DNA of 64,000 nt from Winogradskyella luteola (GTDB taxonomy: Bacteria; Bacteroidota; Bacteroidia; Flavobacteriales; Flavobacteriaceae), in assembly GCF_019203985.1 (NCBI RefSeq), contig NZ_JAGSPD010000006.1, positions 208,952-272,951 of the forward strand, read 5' to 3'. The notes beneath the pieces were generated by a model. It had not been told where the DNA came from, made no database searches, and saw only the letters and a list, made by a program, of their open reading frames with translations. This document shows, piece after piece, positions 19,263 through 29,781 of the stretch (the first letter of the stretch is position 1; every line of letters begins with the position of its first letter). The position numbers and the translations under genes are program-made.

Positions 19263-19991
19263 TTAAGAAAGTAACATCATTAAAAATGCCGCCAAAACCC
19301 CACCAATTAAAGGCCCGACAATTGGAATCCATGCATAAGACCAATCATTTGAAGCTTTATCTTTAATGGGCAGTAAGGCATGCATAATCCTAGGCCCTAA
19401 ATCACGAGCCGGATTTATAGCATAACCCGTTGTACCTCCTAAAGATAGGCCTATTGACCAAACTAAAAATGCAACCGGTAAAGCTCCTAAAGACCCCAAA
19501 CCTATAACAGTTTCGGTAGTGTTTATGGTAGCATCGGTAAAATATAGGATTGTAAACAGCAACACAAAAGTGCCTACCATTTCACTAAAAAAATTGGTGA
19601 ATGTATTTCTAATTGCTGGCGCTGTACAGAACACCGCCTTTTTAGCATCTCCATCTTCCGTAACCTCAAAATGACTTTTATACATTAACCAAACCGTTAA
19701 TGCTCCTATCATTGCTCCTAACATTTGTGCTAAAATATAAATTGGTACGTCTACCCAAGGAAATTTACCTGCAACCGCCAAAGCAACTGTTACTGCTGGA
19801 TTAATGTGTGCACCACTGTGAGGACCAGCAACTACAACAGCAACATAAACTGCAAGTGCCCAGCCTGTCGTAATTACAATCCAACCACTATTATTTCCAA
19901 TAGTCTTTTTGAGAACAACATTAGCGACAACTCCACCACCTAATAAAATTAATAGTGCCGTTCCAATGATTTCTGCTATAAATGGTGTCAT
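19263..19991 (-). CDS. glpF: Glycerol facilitator (aquaglyceroporin)
   Basis: 242 residues, six predicted membrane helices and the two pore half-helices of the MIP family: HINPAVTV (NPA at 64-66) and AINPARDLGPR (NPA at 193-195). The Asp directly after the second NPAR is typical of glycerol-conducting members rather than water-only aquaporins. It passively admits glycerol across the inner membrane. It is the last gene of the glpD-glpK-glpF operon, 12 bp after glpK, so uptake and phosphorylation are coupled. Confidence 0.95.
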   Translation of the reverse strand: MTPFIAEIIGTALLILLGGGVVANVVLKKTIGNNSGWIVITTGWALAVYVAVVVAGPHSGAHINPAVTVALAVAGKFPWVDVPIYILAQMLGAMIGALTVWLMYKSHFEVTEDGDAKKAVFCTAPAIRNTFTNFFSEMVGTFVLLFTILYFTDATINTTETVIGLGSLGALPVAFLVWSIGLSLGGTTGYAINPARDLGPRIMHALLPIKDKASNDWSYAWIPIVGPLIGGVLAAFLMMLLS

Positions 19992-20003
19992 GTTAATTCT
20001 GTT

Positions 20004-21500
20004 TTAGTTTGTTTTTGTCCAATACTCCAAAGCGCCTATTGCTTTGTACCAACCCTTGATGTTTACTTCTGTCTGGGTTCTATCTTCTACCGGTTTAAAG
20101 GTTTTATCAGTTTGCCAAATATCTTGGATTTCTTTAGAGTTTTCCCAATACCCTACAGCTAAACCAGCTAAAAAAGCTGCTCCCATTGCTGTAGTTTCGA
20201 CAACTTTTGGTCGTACAGTCACGGTATTTAGCACATCTGCTTGACATTGCATAAGCATATTATTTATTGTAGCTCCGCCATCTACCCGAAGCTCTTTTAT
20301 AGAAATATCGGCATCGGCTTCCATGGCTTTTAAAATGTCCATAGTTTGAAACGCAATAGATTCTAGAGCGGCTCTTGCAATGTGCGCATCTGTACTTCCT
20401 CTGGTTAAACCGAACAATGTACCTTTAGCATGTTGATTCCAATGGGGTGCTCCCAAACCTGCAAACGCTGGTACTAAATAAACACCATCTGAGCTCTCTA
20501 CAGATGATGCCAAAGCTTCAACATCTGAAGAATTTCGAATAATTTTTAAACTGTCTCGTAGCCATTGCACCACGGCACCAGCTATAAAAACACTACCTTC
20601 TAGCGCATAGGTGGTCTTTCCATCTATTTTCCACGCCACTGTTGTTAATAGGTTATTTTTAGATACAATTGGCTTATCTCCAATGTTCATCAACATAAAA
20701 CAACCTGTACCATACGTATTTTTAACCATACCAGGCTTAGTACACATTTGCCCAAACAATGCAGCTTGCTGGTCTCCTGCAATTCCTGAAATTGGAATTT
20801 TGGTATCATAAAATGTTGATTCGGTATGACCATAAACCTCACTAGACTGCTTCACTTTTGGCAACATATTTTTAGGAATTGTGAGCAACTTTAGGAGTTC
20901 TTCATCCCATTCCATTGTATTGATATTAAACATCAATGTTCTTGACGCATTGGTCACATCTGTAATGTGCTGTTTGCCTTTTGTGAAATTCCAAACCAAC
21001 CAAGTGTCAATAGTTCCTAAAATTAAATTGCCTGCTTCAGCTTTTGCTCTAGCTCCTTCAACATTATCCAGAATCCATTTTACTTTGGTTCCAGAAAAAT
21101 AAGAGTCAATAACAAGACCTGTTTTTGTTTTAAACAATTCTATTTTGCCATCTTTTTTTAACTCATCACAGTAAGTAGCTGTTCTTTTATCTTGCCAAAC
21201 AATAGCATTGTAAATTGGCTTCCCTGTAGTTTTATCCCAAACCACAATGGTTTCACGTTGATTAGTTATCCCTATAGCAGCAATATTTTCAACATTTAAC
21301 CCCTTTTTAGCTATGGCTTCGGCGGCTACACCTGCTTGGGTTGACCAAATTTCCGTAGGGTCATGCTCCACCCAACCTGGTTTGGGAAAATATTGTGTAA
21401 ATTCCTTTTGTGCCATGGACACTATATGGCCTTTTTTATCAAACACTATAGCCCTAGAGCTCGTAGTCCCCTGGTCTAATGATAAAATATATTTTCCCAT
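20004..21500 (-). CDS. glpK: Glycerol kinase
   Basis: The ATG at 21500 gives 498 residues beginning [21 protein letters not shown], the usual GlpK N-terminus; the frame extends to 21572 but those codons overlap glpD. FGGY-kinase motifs are present: [18 protein letters not shown], the catalytic-Asp region [14 protein letters not shown], and [16 protein letters not shown]. It converts glycerol and ATP to sn-glycerol 3-phosphate. It lies 11 bp downstream of glpD and 12 bp upstream of glpF. Confidence 0.97.
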   Translation of the reverse strand: MGKYILSLDQGTTSSRAIVFDKKGHIVSMAQKEFTQYFPKPGWVEHDPTEIWSTQAGVAAEAIAKKGLNVENIAAIGITNQRETIVVWDKTTGKPIYNAIVWQDKRTATYCDELKKDGKIELFKTKTGLVIDSYFSGTKVKWILDNVEGARAKAEAGNLILGTIDTWLVWNFTKGKQHITDVTNASRTLMFNINTMEWDEELLKLLTIPKNMLPKVKQSSEVYGHTESTFYDTKIPISGIAGDQQAALFGQMCTKPGMVKNTYGTGCFMLMNIGDKPIVSKNNLLTTVAWKIDGKTTYALEGSVFIAGAVVQWLRDSLKIIRNSSDVEALASSVESSDGVYLVPAFAGLGAPHWNQHAKGTLFGLTRGSTDAHIARAALESIAFQTMDILKAMEADADISIKELRVDGGATINNMLMQCQADVLNTVTVRPKVVETTAMGAAFLAGLAVGYWENSKEIQDIWQTDKTFKPVEDRTQTEVNIKGWYKAIGALEYWTKTN

Positions 21501-21511
21501 ATTTTTTAATA

Positions 21512-23077
21512 TTATTTTAATACATAATGGTCTGCAATGCTTATAAATTCTGAAATTTGCTCTGCTCTCCAATCCTTAGATTTATCTAGTTCAGCTCGAA
21601 GCAATTCACCAACTATAGGTGCAATTTCCATGGCTGCTTTGGCATCTAAGAATAGAACCCTAACACGTCTCGCTAACACATCTTCTATTGTTCTTGCCAT
21701 TTCGTGTCTTATTGCCCAAATGACTTCAGCTTTTGTAAATTCCAATCTTTCGTGCAGACGTTCTCCTAAACTTGGGTTATCTTTTATAATCTGTTCTATA
21801 CCTTTGCGGTCTGTACCATAGATATAAAGGTGATGAGATTTATCTACACTACCATTTGCTCCATGAATCAACAAATCTTGTGTTTTACATTCAGCATACG
21901 GTAACTTATTCATTTCAATCATTTTATTGACTGTATCCTGAGCCATTTTTCGGTAAGTTGTCCATTTACCACCAGTAATAGTAATCAATTCTGAATCTGA
22001 CACAATTATCTTATGACTTCTAGAAATCTCCTTAGTCGTTTCAGATTTATCCTTTGGAGCAGCCAATGGTCTCAGACCAGCGAAAATACTTAGTACATCT
22101 TCTTTTGCAACTTTTTTGTGCAAATATCTATTGGCTGTCGAAATAATAAAGTCTACCTCCCTATCTAAAGCCTTTGGCTCTAAGCTATGACTATTTAATA
22201 AAGTGTCTGTTGTACCCACCACTACTCTGTTGTGCCAAGGCACCAAAAATAGCACTCTCCCATCATCTGTTTTCGGAATCATTATAGCGTCATCACCCGG
22301 TAAAAAAGATTTATCTAAAACCAAATGTACGCCTTGGCTTGGTCGAATACTATCCTTGGCCGAACTATTATCCATTTTTAATACCTCGTCTGTAAACACA
22401 CCTGTTGCGTTTATAATGGTCTTTCCACTGATCTTGTATTCGATAGAGGTTTCGGTATCAACAGCGACCACACCGTTTACTATATTGTCCTTGGTTTTTA
22501 AAAGGTTTTTCACCTTAAAATGATTAAGAACGGTTGCGCCGTTTTCAATACAACTCTGTGCCATGTTGACCGCCAAACGTGCATCATCAAACTGCCCATC
22601 GTGATAAAGCACTCCCCCTTTTAATTTATCGATACTCAAAGTTGATAATCTAGAAATTGTTTCTTTTTTCTTAATTCTTTTTGAACTACCAAAACTCAAT
22701 TTACCTGATAAAAAGTCATATACTTTTAAGCCAGCTGTGTAAAAAAAATTATCCCACCATCTATAATTAGGAATAATAAACGATTGGTTGCTCACTAAAT
22801 GTGAAGCATTTTTAAGCAGTAAACCTCTCTCATATAACGCTTCACGAACCAAATCAATATTGCCTTGTGCTAAATATCTTACACCTCCATGCACCAATTT
22901 TGTACTTCTACTAGACGTGCCTTTTGCAAAATCCACTTGCTCGAGCAACAGTGTTTTGTAACCTCGTGTCGCACTATCTAAAGCCACACCTAGCCCCGTG
23001 GCTCCACCACCAATAATGATGACATCCCAATCTTGGTTATTTTTTAGCTGACCTACTAAAATATCTCTCTCAAACAT
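21512..23077 (-). CDS. glpD: Glycerol-3-phosphate dehydrogenase, FAD-dependent, aerobic
   Basis: The ATG at 23077 gives 521 residues starting [11 protein letters not shown]; an upstream ATG at 23125 would overlap the promoter box at 23105-23112 and adds no conserved sequence. An FAD-binding Rossmann motif ([13 protein letters not shown]), the [17 protein letters not shown] signature, LRPLAAP and [13 protein letters not shown] identify GlpD. It oxidises glycerol 3-phosphate to dihydroxyacetone phosphate at the membrane and passes electrons to quinone. First gene of the glp operon, divergent from glpR. Confidence 0.96.
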   Translation of the reverse strand: MFERDILVGQLKNNQDWDVIIIGGGATGLGVALDSATRGYKTLLLEQVDFAKGTSSRSTKLVHGGVRYLAQGNIDLVREALYERGLLLKNASHLVSNQSFIIPNYRWWDNFFYTAGLKVYDFLSGKLSFGSSKRIKKKETISRLSTLSIDKLKGGVLYHDGQFDDARLAVNMAQSCIENGATVLNHFKVKNLLKTKDNIVNGVVAVDTETSIEYKISGKTIINATGVFTDEVLKMDNSSAKDSIRPSQGVHLVLDKSFLPGDDAIMIPKTDDGRVLFLVPWHNRVVVGTTDTLLNSHSLEPKALDREVDFIISTANRYLHKKVAKEDVLSIFAGLRPLAAPKDKSETTKEISRSHKIIVSDSELITITGGKWTTYRKMAQDTVNKMIEMNKLPYAECKTQDLLIHGANGSVDKSHHLYIYGTDRKGIEQIIKDNPSLGERLHERLEFTKAEVIWAIRHEMARTIEDVLARRVRVLFLDAKAAMEIAPIVGELLRAELDKSKDWRAEQISEFISIADHYVLK

Positions 23078-23104
23078 GAAGTTTTGGATAATTACTATAT
23101 ATTT

Positions 23105-23112
23105 CAAATATA
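23105..23112 (-). promoter_or_regulatory. -7 box of the glpD promoter
   Basis: Read on the minus strand this is TATATTTG, matching the Bacteroidota -7 consensus TAnnTTTG, 27 bp before the glpD ATG. No clear TTG lies 17-23 bp upstream; the repeats at 23126-23145 occupy that position, which fits a repressor-blocked promoter. Confidence 0.5.
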
Positions 23113-23125
23113 CAATTATTTTCAT

Positions 23126-23201
23126 AAAACGAAATAAAACGAAACTATAAATAATGGTTAATTATATTTTTGACCAAAAATTGTTTCGTTTAGTTTCATT
23201 T
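23126..23201. promoter_or_regulatory. GlpR operator repeats in the glpD-glpR spacer
   Basis: Two direct copies of AAAACGAAA start at 23126 and 23136, exactly one helical turn (10 bp) apart. On the opposite strand the same sense appears as GTTTCGTTT at 23183 and GTTTCATTT at 23193, again 10 bp apart, with a further GTTTCA at 23211. TTTCG-type direct repeats are known operators of DeoR/GlpR-family repressors. One cluster lies upstream of the glpD -7 box and the other overlaps the glpR promoter, so the repressor probably controls both directions. Confidence 0.6.
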
Positions 23202-23211
23202 TTTATATTTG
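23181..23211 (+). promoter_or_regulatory. glpR promoter, TTG-N20-TATATTTG
   Basis: TTG at 23181-23183 and TATATTTG at 23204-23211, spacing 20 bp, match the Bacteroidota promoter consensus. The predicted transcription start falls only a few bases before the glpR ATG at 23222, so the transcript would be nearly leaderless. The operator repeats lie inside the promoter. Confidence 0.6.
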
Positions 23212-23221
23212 TTTCATACTT

Positions 23222-23977
23222 ATGGAAAGACATCGAATTATTTTAGAAAAACTCAATAAGGAAAAACATCTAGAAGTATCTGAACTATGCGACATTCTAG
23301 ATGTATCCGCAGTAACTATTCGCAAAGACCTTAAACTTCTTGAACAAAAAGGGCTTCTCTATAGAACTCATGGCGGAGCTTCTTTGGAAAACCCATATAT
23401 CAACGAACGTACTGTTATTGATAAAGAGAAAATTTCAGTAGAGGAAAAAAACGGAATCGCACAATTAGCAGCCAGCCGTATCGTAGAAAACGACTCTATA
23501 CTTATCGCGTCCGGAACTACAGTACAAGCACTATCGAAATTTATTAAAGCCAAAAATAAATTAACGGTTATCACTTCTTCGCTTCATGTTGTGCTACATT
23601 TAATCCATGACAAGAATATTGAAATACTTCAACTTGGTGGTTATGTTAGGCACAGTTCCGCCTCGGTCATTGGCAATTATGCGGAGTATATCTTAAAAAA
23701 TGTGTCTTGCAGTAAATTATTTTTGGGCGTGGACGGTATCGATTTAGAATACGGCCTATCAACCACAAATCTAGAAGAAGCAGAACTGAACAAAAAGATG
23801 TTAAGAGCAGCACAAAAAGTAGTTGTGCTTGCTGATTTTTCAAAATTCGGAAAGAAGAGCTTTGCTAGGATATGTGATTTATCTAAAGTTGATGAAATTA
23901 TAACCGATAAGAGAATTTCCAATGCCATTAAAAAGAAATTGGAAGATAAAGAAATTAAGGTCACCATTGTAGACTAA
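23222..23977 (+). CDS. glpR: DeoR-family transcriptional repressor, GlpR-like
   Basis: 251 residues, standard DeoR length. The N-terminal winged helix-turn-helix (about 6-55; VSELCDILDVSAVTIRKDLKLLE, split around the recognition helix) ends in the family signature RTHGGA. The C-terminal DeoRC effector domain has IASGTTVQAL, the sugar-phosphate-binding pattern LGVDGIDLEYGLSTTN and VLADFSKFGKKSF. It is divergent from glpD across a spacer full of TTTCG repeats, so it most likely represses glpDKF and itself until glycerol or glycerol 3-phosphate accumulates. The sulfatase gene begins 17 bp after its stop, apparently in the same transcript. Confidence 0.88.
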   Translation: MERHRIILEKLNKEKHLEVSELCDILDVSAVTIRKDLKLLEQKGLLYRTHGGASLENPYINERTVIDKEKISVEEKNGIAQLAASRIVENDSILIASGTTVQALSKFIKAKNKLTVITSSLHVVLHLIHDKNIEILQLGGYVRHSSASVIGNYAEYILKNVSCSKLFLGVDGIDLEYGLSTTNLEEAELNKKMLRAAQKVVVLADFSKFGKKSFARICDLSKVDEIITDKRISNAIKKKLEDKEIKVTIVD

Positions 23978-23994
23978 TTAAAACAATTCACACT

Positions 23995-25476
23995 ATGAAA
24001 CAGTTTCTATTTTTAATAGCATCCATCCTAATATTATCTTGCGATTCTGATAAAAAGAAAAGCCAAACCACATTACAAACAGAAAAGCCCAATATTCTTT
24101 TAATAGTCGTTGACGATCAAGGTTATGCAGATTTTTCACCTTTTGAAGCACATGATGAAACGGTTTCCACACCAAATATTTCACGATTGGGGAAATCTGG
24201 AACCATATATACTCAGGCTTATGTTACCGCTCCTGTTTGCAGTCCATCTAGAGCTGGAATTCTTACCGGAAAAAACCAGTTTCGCTGGGACAAACCTGCT
24301 AGCTGGGGACCAGGATTGCCAGACGACGTAAAAACACTTCCCGAGTATTTAAAAGAAGTAGGCTACCATACAATACGTATAGGAAAAAATGATTTAGGAC
24401 GTAATTTTCATAAGAATGATGTTAGAGAATATCCATTAAATCATGGCTACGATGAATTTTTAGGCTTTTCGGCACATGCTCACGATTATTGGCTAAACTC
24501 CCAAAGCATAAAAGAAAGAACCCCAGATCCTTATGGCACAAGTGCTTTGCTTGGCCCTTTGATGCACAACATGGGCGAGAAGAGTTACGAAGAAGGCTAT
24601 CTTACAGAGATATTTACTGACGAATCTATAGAATTCCTTAAACGCAAACACGACAAACCTTTCTTCTTAACCCTGTCCTATAACGCCGTACACCATCTTA
24701 TTCATGAAGTACCAAAAAAATATTTAGACAAATACAATGTAAAAGAAATCCCTAATTATGACCCAGATAGCTTGGTAGCATTCAAAAATCACAAACCCGG
24801 ATCTTATTCTGCATACTACGACAAATATTCTCGTATTGGTGACATCAATACTGATGACTTACGAAAATACTACTTGGCAAATTTGAATTGCTTAGACGAT
24901 AATATTGGTCGCATACTAGCCGCCATGCAAGAAGAAGGTTTGGATAAAAATACTGTGATTATTTTTATTTCAGATAATGGCGGCTCCCCACTTACCGGAT
25001 CTAACAATGCACCCCTAACAGCTGGTAAATATTCCCTTTGGGAAGGAGGCATAAGAGTACCGATGAGCATAAGTTGGCAAGGACATATTGATGCAGACAA
25101 AGTGGAAAACCGTTATGTATCTGCCACTGATATTTTACCGACCTTGACAAAAATTGCAGGAGTAAATGTTGCAGATGAAGATATTGATGGCGTAGATTTA
25201 CTCGAACCTAAACAAGAGCGTTTATTAGTTTGGAAATGGCAAAAAACTTGGGCTGTAAGGAAGGGAAAATGGAAATTGACCAACACCAAGGAAAACCACT
25301 GGAAAAGCGAGCCATCTGCTCAATACATTGCGCCAATACGGAACGATTTAACCCTAAAGCTATTTAATATTGAAGATGACCCAGGGGAGCGTAACGATTT
25401 GGTAAATGATCACCCAGAAATTGTCAAAGAACTGGAAACTGCATATAACAAATGGTGCAAGGCTAATATTAAATAA
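23995..25476 (+). CDS. Secreted S1-family sulfatase lipoprotein
   Basis: 493 residues with a lipoprotein signal (ILILSC, Cys16). The catalytic signature CSPSRAGILTG places the formylglycine precursor at Cys82, and metal ligands are seen in VVDDQG (Asp40, Asp41) and FISDNGG. Other family features are PNILLIV, TPNISRL, GYDEFLGF and the C-terminal LFNIEDDPGERNDL. It hydrolyses sulfate esters from a carbohydrate or related small molecule outside the cytoplasm. It is 17 bp after glpR and 84 bp before an FGE gene, which should activate it. The exact substrate is not evident; coregulation with a glycerol repressor is unusual. Confidence 0.92.
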   Translation: MKQFLFLIASILILSCDSDKKKSQTTLQTEKPNILLIVVDDQGYADFSPFEAHDETVSTPNISRLGKSGTIYTQAYVTAPVCSPSRAGILTGKNQFRWDKPASWGPGLPDDVKTLPEYLKEVGYHTIRIGKNDLGRNFHKNDVREYPLNHGYDEFLGFSAHAHDYWLNSQSIKERTPDPYGTSALLGPLMHNMGEKSYEEGYLTEIFTDESIEFLKRKHDKPFFLTLSYNAVHHLIHEVPKKYLDKYNVKEIPNYDPDSLVAFKNHKPGSYSAYYDKYSRIGDINTDDLRKYYLANLNCLDDNIGRILAAMQEEGLDKNTVIIFISDNGGSPLTGSNNAPLTAGKYSLWEGGIRVPMSISWQGHIDADKVENRYVSATDILPTLTKIAGVNVADEDIDGVDLLEPKQERLLVWKWQKTWAVRKGKWKLTNTKENHWKSEPSAQYIAPIRNDLTLKLFNIEDDPGERNDLVNDHPEIVKELETAYNKWCKANIK

Positions 25477-25560
25477 TTAAAATTTGTTTTTAGTTTCATT
25501 TCAAATCAAAGCTTTTTGGCTCGTATTGAAATTAACTTCTCACTTGGACAAAGTAAAGCC

Positions 25561-26646
25561 ATGATATCTAAACCATATTTTTTCTGCCCATTAATCTTTC
25601 TTGTACTATTCGTTTCTTGTAAAAGTGACGTTAAGCAAAATAAAGACCCTTTAGTGGTTGGAACATTGAAAACTGCTCCAAAAGGCATGGTTTGGATTCC
25701 CGGAGGCACATTTACACAAGGTGCCGTGCCACATGATAAAGAAGCTATGCAACACGAAAAACCCAGCCACAAAGTTTCTGTCGATGGTTTTTTTATGGAT
25801 ATTACCGAGGTAACTAATGCACAATTTTCAGAATTTATAGAGGCAACTGGCTATATTACAACAGCAGAACGCAACGTAAGCTGGGAGGAATTGAAAAAAC
25901 AAGTTCCAGCAGGAACGGCAAAACCTCATGATTCGATTTTAAAAGCTGGCTCTCTTTGTTTTAAGAAAACAAAATCATCTGTTTCAAATTTATACGACTT
26001 TTCTCAATGGTGGGAATGGACGATTGGAGCAAATTGGAGACGCCCCAAGGGAAAAGGGAGTAGCATTGAGGGCAAAGAAAATTATCCTGTGATACACATT
26101 TCTTATGATGATGCCATCGCCTACTGTAAATGGGCAAACAGACGCTTGCCTACAGAAGCTGAGTGGGAATATGCTGCGCAAGGAGGTATAGAAAACACAA
26201 TATATTTTTGGGGAGATGATAAACGCGACTTGTCTAAAATGGCAAATAGTTGGGAAGGGGAATTCCCTTTAAACAATACAAAAACGGACGGATATGAGTT
26301 GCACGCACCTGTAAAATCCTATAAGCCTAATGGGTTTGGATTATATGATATAGCCGGAAATGTTTGGGAATGGACCAACGACTGGTACAACACCAATTAC
26401 TATAATGAACTGGAATCTTTGAAAAATACTTCTGAGAACCCTCAAGGTGCGCAAAAACCATATAACCCCAGCAACATTTATACACAAGAGAAAATTATCA
26501 AAGGTGGTTCATTTTTATGCAGTGCTTCCTATTGTGCAAGTTATAGAATATCTGCGCGAATGGGAACAAGTTTAGATTCTTCTTTGGAGCACTTAGGTTT
26601 TAGAACCGTAGCCACTGAAGAAATGCTAAACAGCGATAATGAATAA
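25561..26646 (+). CDS. Formylglycine-generating enzyme (sulfatase-modifying factor), lipoprotein
   Basis: The ATG at 25561 gives 361 residues with a lipobox (LFVSC); an upstream TTG at 25516 adds 15 residues that hide this signal. The SUMF1 fold is clear: GMVWIPGGTFTQGA, EVTNAQFSEFIEATGY, RLPTEAEWEYAAQGG, FGLYDIAGNVWEWTNDWY and GGSFLC...YC...SSLEHLGFR. Both redox-active Cys of true FGEs are present (Cys320 and Cys325, spaced by five as in human SUMF1), so this is a real oxygen-dependent sulfatase activator rather than a generic FGE-domain protein. It follows the sulfatase gene and presumably oxidises its Cys82 before or during export. Confidence 0.88.
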   Translation: MISKPYFFCPLIFLVLFVSCKSDVKQNKDPLVVGTLKTAPKGMVWIPGGTFTQGAVPHDKEAMQHEKPSHKVSVDGFFMDITEVTNAQFSEFIEATGYITTAERNVSWEELKKQVPAGTAKPHDSILKAGSLCFKKTKSSVSNLYDFSQWWEWTIGANWRRPKGKGSSIEGKENYPVIHISYDDAIAYCKWANRRLPTEAEWEYAAQGGIENTIYFWGDDKRDLSKMANSWEGEFPLNNTKTDGYELHAPVKSYKPNGFGLYDIAGNVWEWTNDWYNTNYYNELESLKNTSENPQGAQKPYNPSNIYTQEKIIKGGSFLCSASYCASYRISARMGTSLDSSLEHLGFRTVATEEMLNSDNE

Positions 26647-26710
26647 ACCTATTATTCTTCATCACTAACAAGTCTTTTTTTTAATAGTGGGGCACCCTTC
26701 TTTTTACCAA

Positions 26711-26744
26711 ACAAAAAACCTCCAATCGAAAAGATTGAAGGTTT
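26711..26744 (-). terminator. Rho-independent terminator of the tRNA-Gly/tRNA-Leu unit
   Basis: On the minus strand a 12-pair stem with one mismatch (AAACCTTCAATC / GATTGGAGGTTT, loop TTTTC) is followed by six T residues. It begins 3 bp after the tRNA-Leu gene. Confidence 0.8.
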
Positions 26745-26747
26745 GAG

Positions 26748-26832
26748 TACTGAAGGCGGGACTTGAACCCGCACGGCCATAATGGCCATTGGATTTTAAG
26801 TCCAACGTGTCTACCAATTCCACCACTTCAGC
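26748..26832 (-). tRNA. tRNA-Leu (anticodon UAA)
   Basis: 85-nt gene on the minus strand, starting GCTGAAGTGGTGG and ending CCTTCAGTA. The acceptor stem pairs GCTGAAG with CTTCAGT, the anticodon loop reads CTTAAAA with TAA at the anticodon, and there is a long variable arm (ATGGCCATTATGGCC hairpin) typical of type II tRNA-Leu. The TpsiC arm GGGTTCAAGTCCC is intact; CCA is not encoded. Confidence 0.95.
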
Positions 26833-26875
26833 ATCCTGATTACAACATTGTAATCAAATTGGTATTTTAGTATTG

Positions 26876-26947
26876 AGCGAAAGATGGGATTTGAACCCAC
26901 GACCTCCACCTTGGCAAGGTGATGCTCTACCCCTGAGCTACTTTCGC
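26876..26947 (-). tRNA. tRNA-Gly (anticodon GCC)
   Basis: 72-nt gene on the minus strand beginning GCGAAAGTAGCTCAGGGG; acceptor arms GCGAAAG and CTTTCGC pair perfectly. The anticodon loop TTGCCAA gives GCC, the TpsiC arm is GGGTTCAAATCCC, and the discriminator is T73. It is followed 43 bp later by tRNA-Leu in the same direction. Confidence 0.95.
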
Positions 26948-26982
26948 ATTGTTTAAAGAACTATTCGCTATAAAAGCGGTTG

Positions 26983-27012
26983 CAAATTTAAAATATTTAT
27001 CAGAAAAGCAAA
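26983..27012 (-). promoter_or_regulatory. tRNA operon promoter, TTTG-N18-TAAATTTG
   Basis: On the minus strand TTTG (27012-27009) and TAAATTTG (26990-26983) are 18 bp apart, an almost ideal Bacteroidota promoter, with the predicted start about 30 bp before tRNA-Gly. It lies between the mutS stop and the tRNAs, so the tRNAs do not depend on mutS transcription. Confidence 0.75.
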
Positions 27013-27041
27013 GCCTTTTTTCTAAATAAATTAAAAAAGTT

Positions 27042-29654
27042 TTAGGCTTGTTTTTTCTTAAGTAGCATTCGTTTTATTTCGTTAAGCTTCATCAAGGCTT
27101 CGACAGGTGTAAGTGTATCAATATCCGTATGCAGAATTTCGTCTTTTATTTCCTCCAGTAGTGGATCGTCGAGATTAAAGAAACTCAACTGCATATCATC
27201 TTTAAGCGACTTAACTTTGTCCGTTAGTTCTTCACTAGAGTGAGATTTCTCTAATTTTGAGAGTATCTTATTTGCACGTCTTATAACTTGTTGAGGCATT
27301 CCCGCCATTTTTGCTACATGAATACCAAAACTGTGTTCACTGCCACCTTCAACCAACTTTCGCACAAAAAGAACATTATCTTTTAATTCCTTAACAGCAA
27401 CATTGAAATTTTTAATGCGTGAAAACGTCTCTGTCATTTCATTTAACTCATGATAATGTGTCGCAAATAGTGTTTTTGGCCGCGCAGGATGTTCATGTAA
27501 ATATTCACTTATAGCCCAAGCTATGGAAATGCCATCATAGGTACTTGTACCACGACCTATTTCATCTAAAAGCACTAAACTCCGTTCTGAAATATTATTG
27601 AGAATCGATGCTGTTTCATTCATCTCAACCATAAAGGTAGATTCTCCCATTGAGATATTATCACTCGCACCTACACGTGTAAAAATCTTATCGACCAAAC
27701 CTATTCTTGCTTCTTTAGCTGGTACAAAACTTCCTATTTGAGCCAGCAATACAATTAAAGCAGTTTGCCTTAAAATAGCCGATTTACCAGACATATTAGG
27801 GCCAGTAATCATAATAATTTGTTGAGATTCTCTATCGAGATAAACATCATTGGCAATGTATGTTTCCCCTAGAGGTAATTGTTTTTCAATTACTGGATGA
27901 CGGCCGTCTTTAATTTCTAAACCAAAGCTATCATCAATCTGTGGGTAATTGTATTTATTAGCTTTGGCTAAGCTGGCAAAACCACAAAGACAATCTAATT
28001 GCCCAATAAGCTGTGCATTTTGTTGTACTTTAACAATAAACTGATGCATCCAAAGTACGAGCTCAGAAAACAGTTGTTGCTCTATAGCCAAAATACGTTC
28101 TTCAGCACCGAGGATTTTAGCTTCGTATTCTTTTAATTCTTCGGTAATATAACGCTCAGCATTAACTAAAGTTTGCTTTCTAATCCACTCTTCCGGAACC
28201 TTGTCTTTATGCGTGTTTCTAACTTCAATATAGTAGCCAAACACATTATTAGACGCTATTTTCAATGATGGAATACCTGTGCGTTCGCTCTCACGTTGCA
28301 ACATACCATCCAGATAATCTTTTCCAGATTTTGAAAGCCCTCTTAACTCGTCCAATTCTTGAGAAAAACCTTCAGCAATAGTATTACCTTTTAAAACATT
28401 TACTGGCGCTTCTTCATTTAGAGTCTGCTTGATCTTCTCTCGTAACAAATCGCAATTATTAAGATTTTCGCCCAATACTTTTAAAGCATCGTTATCACAA
28501 GTTTCTGCCACAGACTTAACAGGCACAATGGCTTCCAAAGAGTTTTTAAGCTGAATGACTTCCCTCGGACTCACCTTAGCTGTAGCAATCTTAGAAATTA
28601 GGCGTTCAATATCACCTATATGTTTTATTTGACCTTGAATATTTTGAAGAACAGATTCATTATCCAATAAAAATTGAACAACCTCGTGACGTTGTTTTAT
28701 CTTATCAGCATGCTTTAAAGGCAATGCCAACCAGCGCTTTAACGTACGTCCTCCCATTGCCGAAATGGTCTCATCAATTACGTTAATAAGTGTAACTGCA
28801 TTGGCATTGGTTGAATGGTACAACTCTAAATTTCTAATGGTGAACTTATCCATCCACACATAATCATCAGTGGCAATTCTTGAAATTGTAGTAATATGTT
28901 CTAGCTTATTATGGCGTGTCTCACTTAAATAATGTAACACTACACCAGATGCCATAATACCTTCGTATAAGTCTTCGATCCCGAAGCCTTTCAGTGTTTT
29001 TGTATTGAAATGCTTCGTTAATGTTTCATGCGCATAATCGGCTTGGAACACCCAATCTTCGAGATAGAATGTATGAAAATCATTGCCAAACGATTTGGTA
29101 AACTCTTTTCTACTTTGTTTTGAAATTAATACTTCACTTGGATTGAAATTCTGAAGCAACTTATCCACATACTCAGCATCGCCCTGAGAGGTTAAAAACT
29201 CTCCTGTAGAAATATCTAAGAATGCAACACCAATATATTTTTTATCAAAATGAACAGCACATAAAAAGTTATTGGATTTGGAATGTAATATGTCATCATT
29301 TAACGCCACACCTGGTGTTACCAATTCTGTAACACCGCGTTTTACAATCTTTTTGGTTTGCTTTGGATCTTCTAACTGGTCGCAAATCGCAACACGCTCG
29401 CCTGCCCTAACCAATTTAGGCAAATAGGTGTTTAAAGAATGGTGGGGAAACCCAGCGAGTTCCGTTTCACTTTCGCTGCCAGCACCACGTTTGGTTAAAA
29501 TAATATCTAAAATCTTAGATGCTTTAACAGCGTCACTTCCAAAGGTTTCGTAGAAATCACCAACTCTAAACAACAATAACGCATCAGGATACTTCGCCTT
29601 TATCGCATTGTATTGCTTCATTAATGGTGTTTCTTTTTTTGCCTTTTTAGCCAA
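27042..29654 (-). CDS. mutS: DNA mismatch repair protein MutS
   Basis: 870 residues. The N-terminal mismatch-recognition motif [14 protein letters not shown], clamp and connector regions, and the C-terminal ATPase with Walker [14 protein letters not shown], Walker [17 protein letters not shown] and ATHYHEL identify MutS1. It binds mismatches and recruits MutL. The start is a TTG at 29654; the reading [16 protein letters not shown] matches the usual flavobacterial N-terminus, while the first ATG (Met12) would remove conserved residues. Confidence 0.97.
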   Translation of the reverse strand: MAKKAKKETPLMKQYNAIKAKYPDALLLFRVGDFYETFGSDAVKASKILDIILTKRGAGSESETELAGFPHHSLNTYLPKLVRAGERVAICDQLEDPKQTKKIVKRGVTELVTPGVALNDDILHSKSNNFLCAVHFDKKYIGVAFLDISTGEFLTSQGDAEYVDKLLQNFNPSEVLISKQSRKEFTKSFGNDFHTFYLEDWVFQADYAHETLTKHFNTKTLKGFGIEDLYEGIMASGVVLHYLSETRHNKLEHITTISRIATDDYVWMDKFTIRNLELYHSTNANAVTLINVIDETISAMGGRTLKRWLALPLKHADKIKQRHEVVQFLLDNESVLQNIQGQIKHIGDIERLISKIATAKVSPREVIQLKNSLEAIVPVKSVAETCDNDALKVLGENLNNCDLLREKIKQTLNEEAPVNVLKGNTIAEGFSQELDELRGLSKSGKDYLDGMLQRESERTGIPSLKIASNNVFGYYIEVRNTHKDKVPEEWIRKQTLVNAERYITEELKEYEAKILGAEERILAIEQQLFSELVLWMHQFIVKVQQNAQLIGQLDCLCGFASLAKANKYNYPQIDDSFGLEIKDGRHPVIEKQLPLGETYIANDVYLDRESQQIIMITGPNMSGKSAILRQTALIVLLAQIGSFVPAKEARIGLVDKIFTRVGASDNISMGESTFMVEMNETASILNNISERSLVLLDEIGRGTSTYDGISIAWAISEYLHEHPARPKTLFATHYHELNEMTETFSRIKNFNVAVKELKDNVLFVRKLVEGGSEHSFGIHVAKMAGMPQQVIRRANKILSKLEKSHSSEELTDKVKSLKDDMQLSFFNLDDPLLEEIKDEILHTDIDTLTPVEALMKLNEIKRMLLKKKQA

Positions 29655-29781
29655 GAGATTTATGTATTTTTGTCCAGATAACTATGGAGATTGAAAGTCT
29701 GCTAATTTACTTATAATTTGAAGTTTATTGAAGCCTGAAAGCTATAAGTTATCTACAACTGTTGATAAAATTAGACACACA

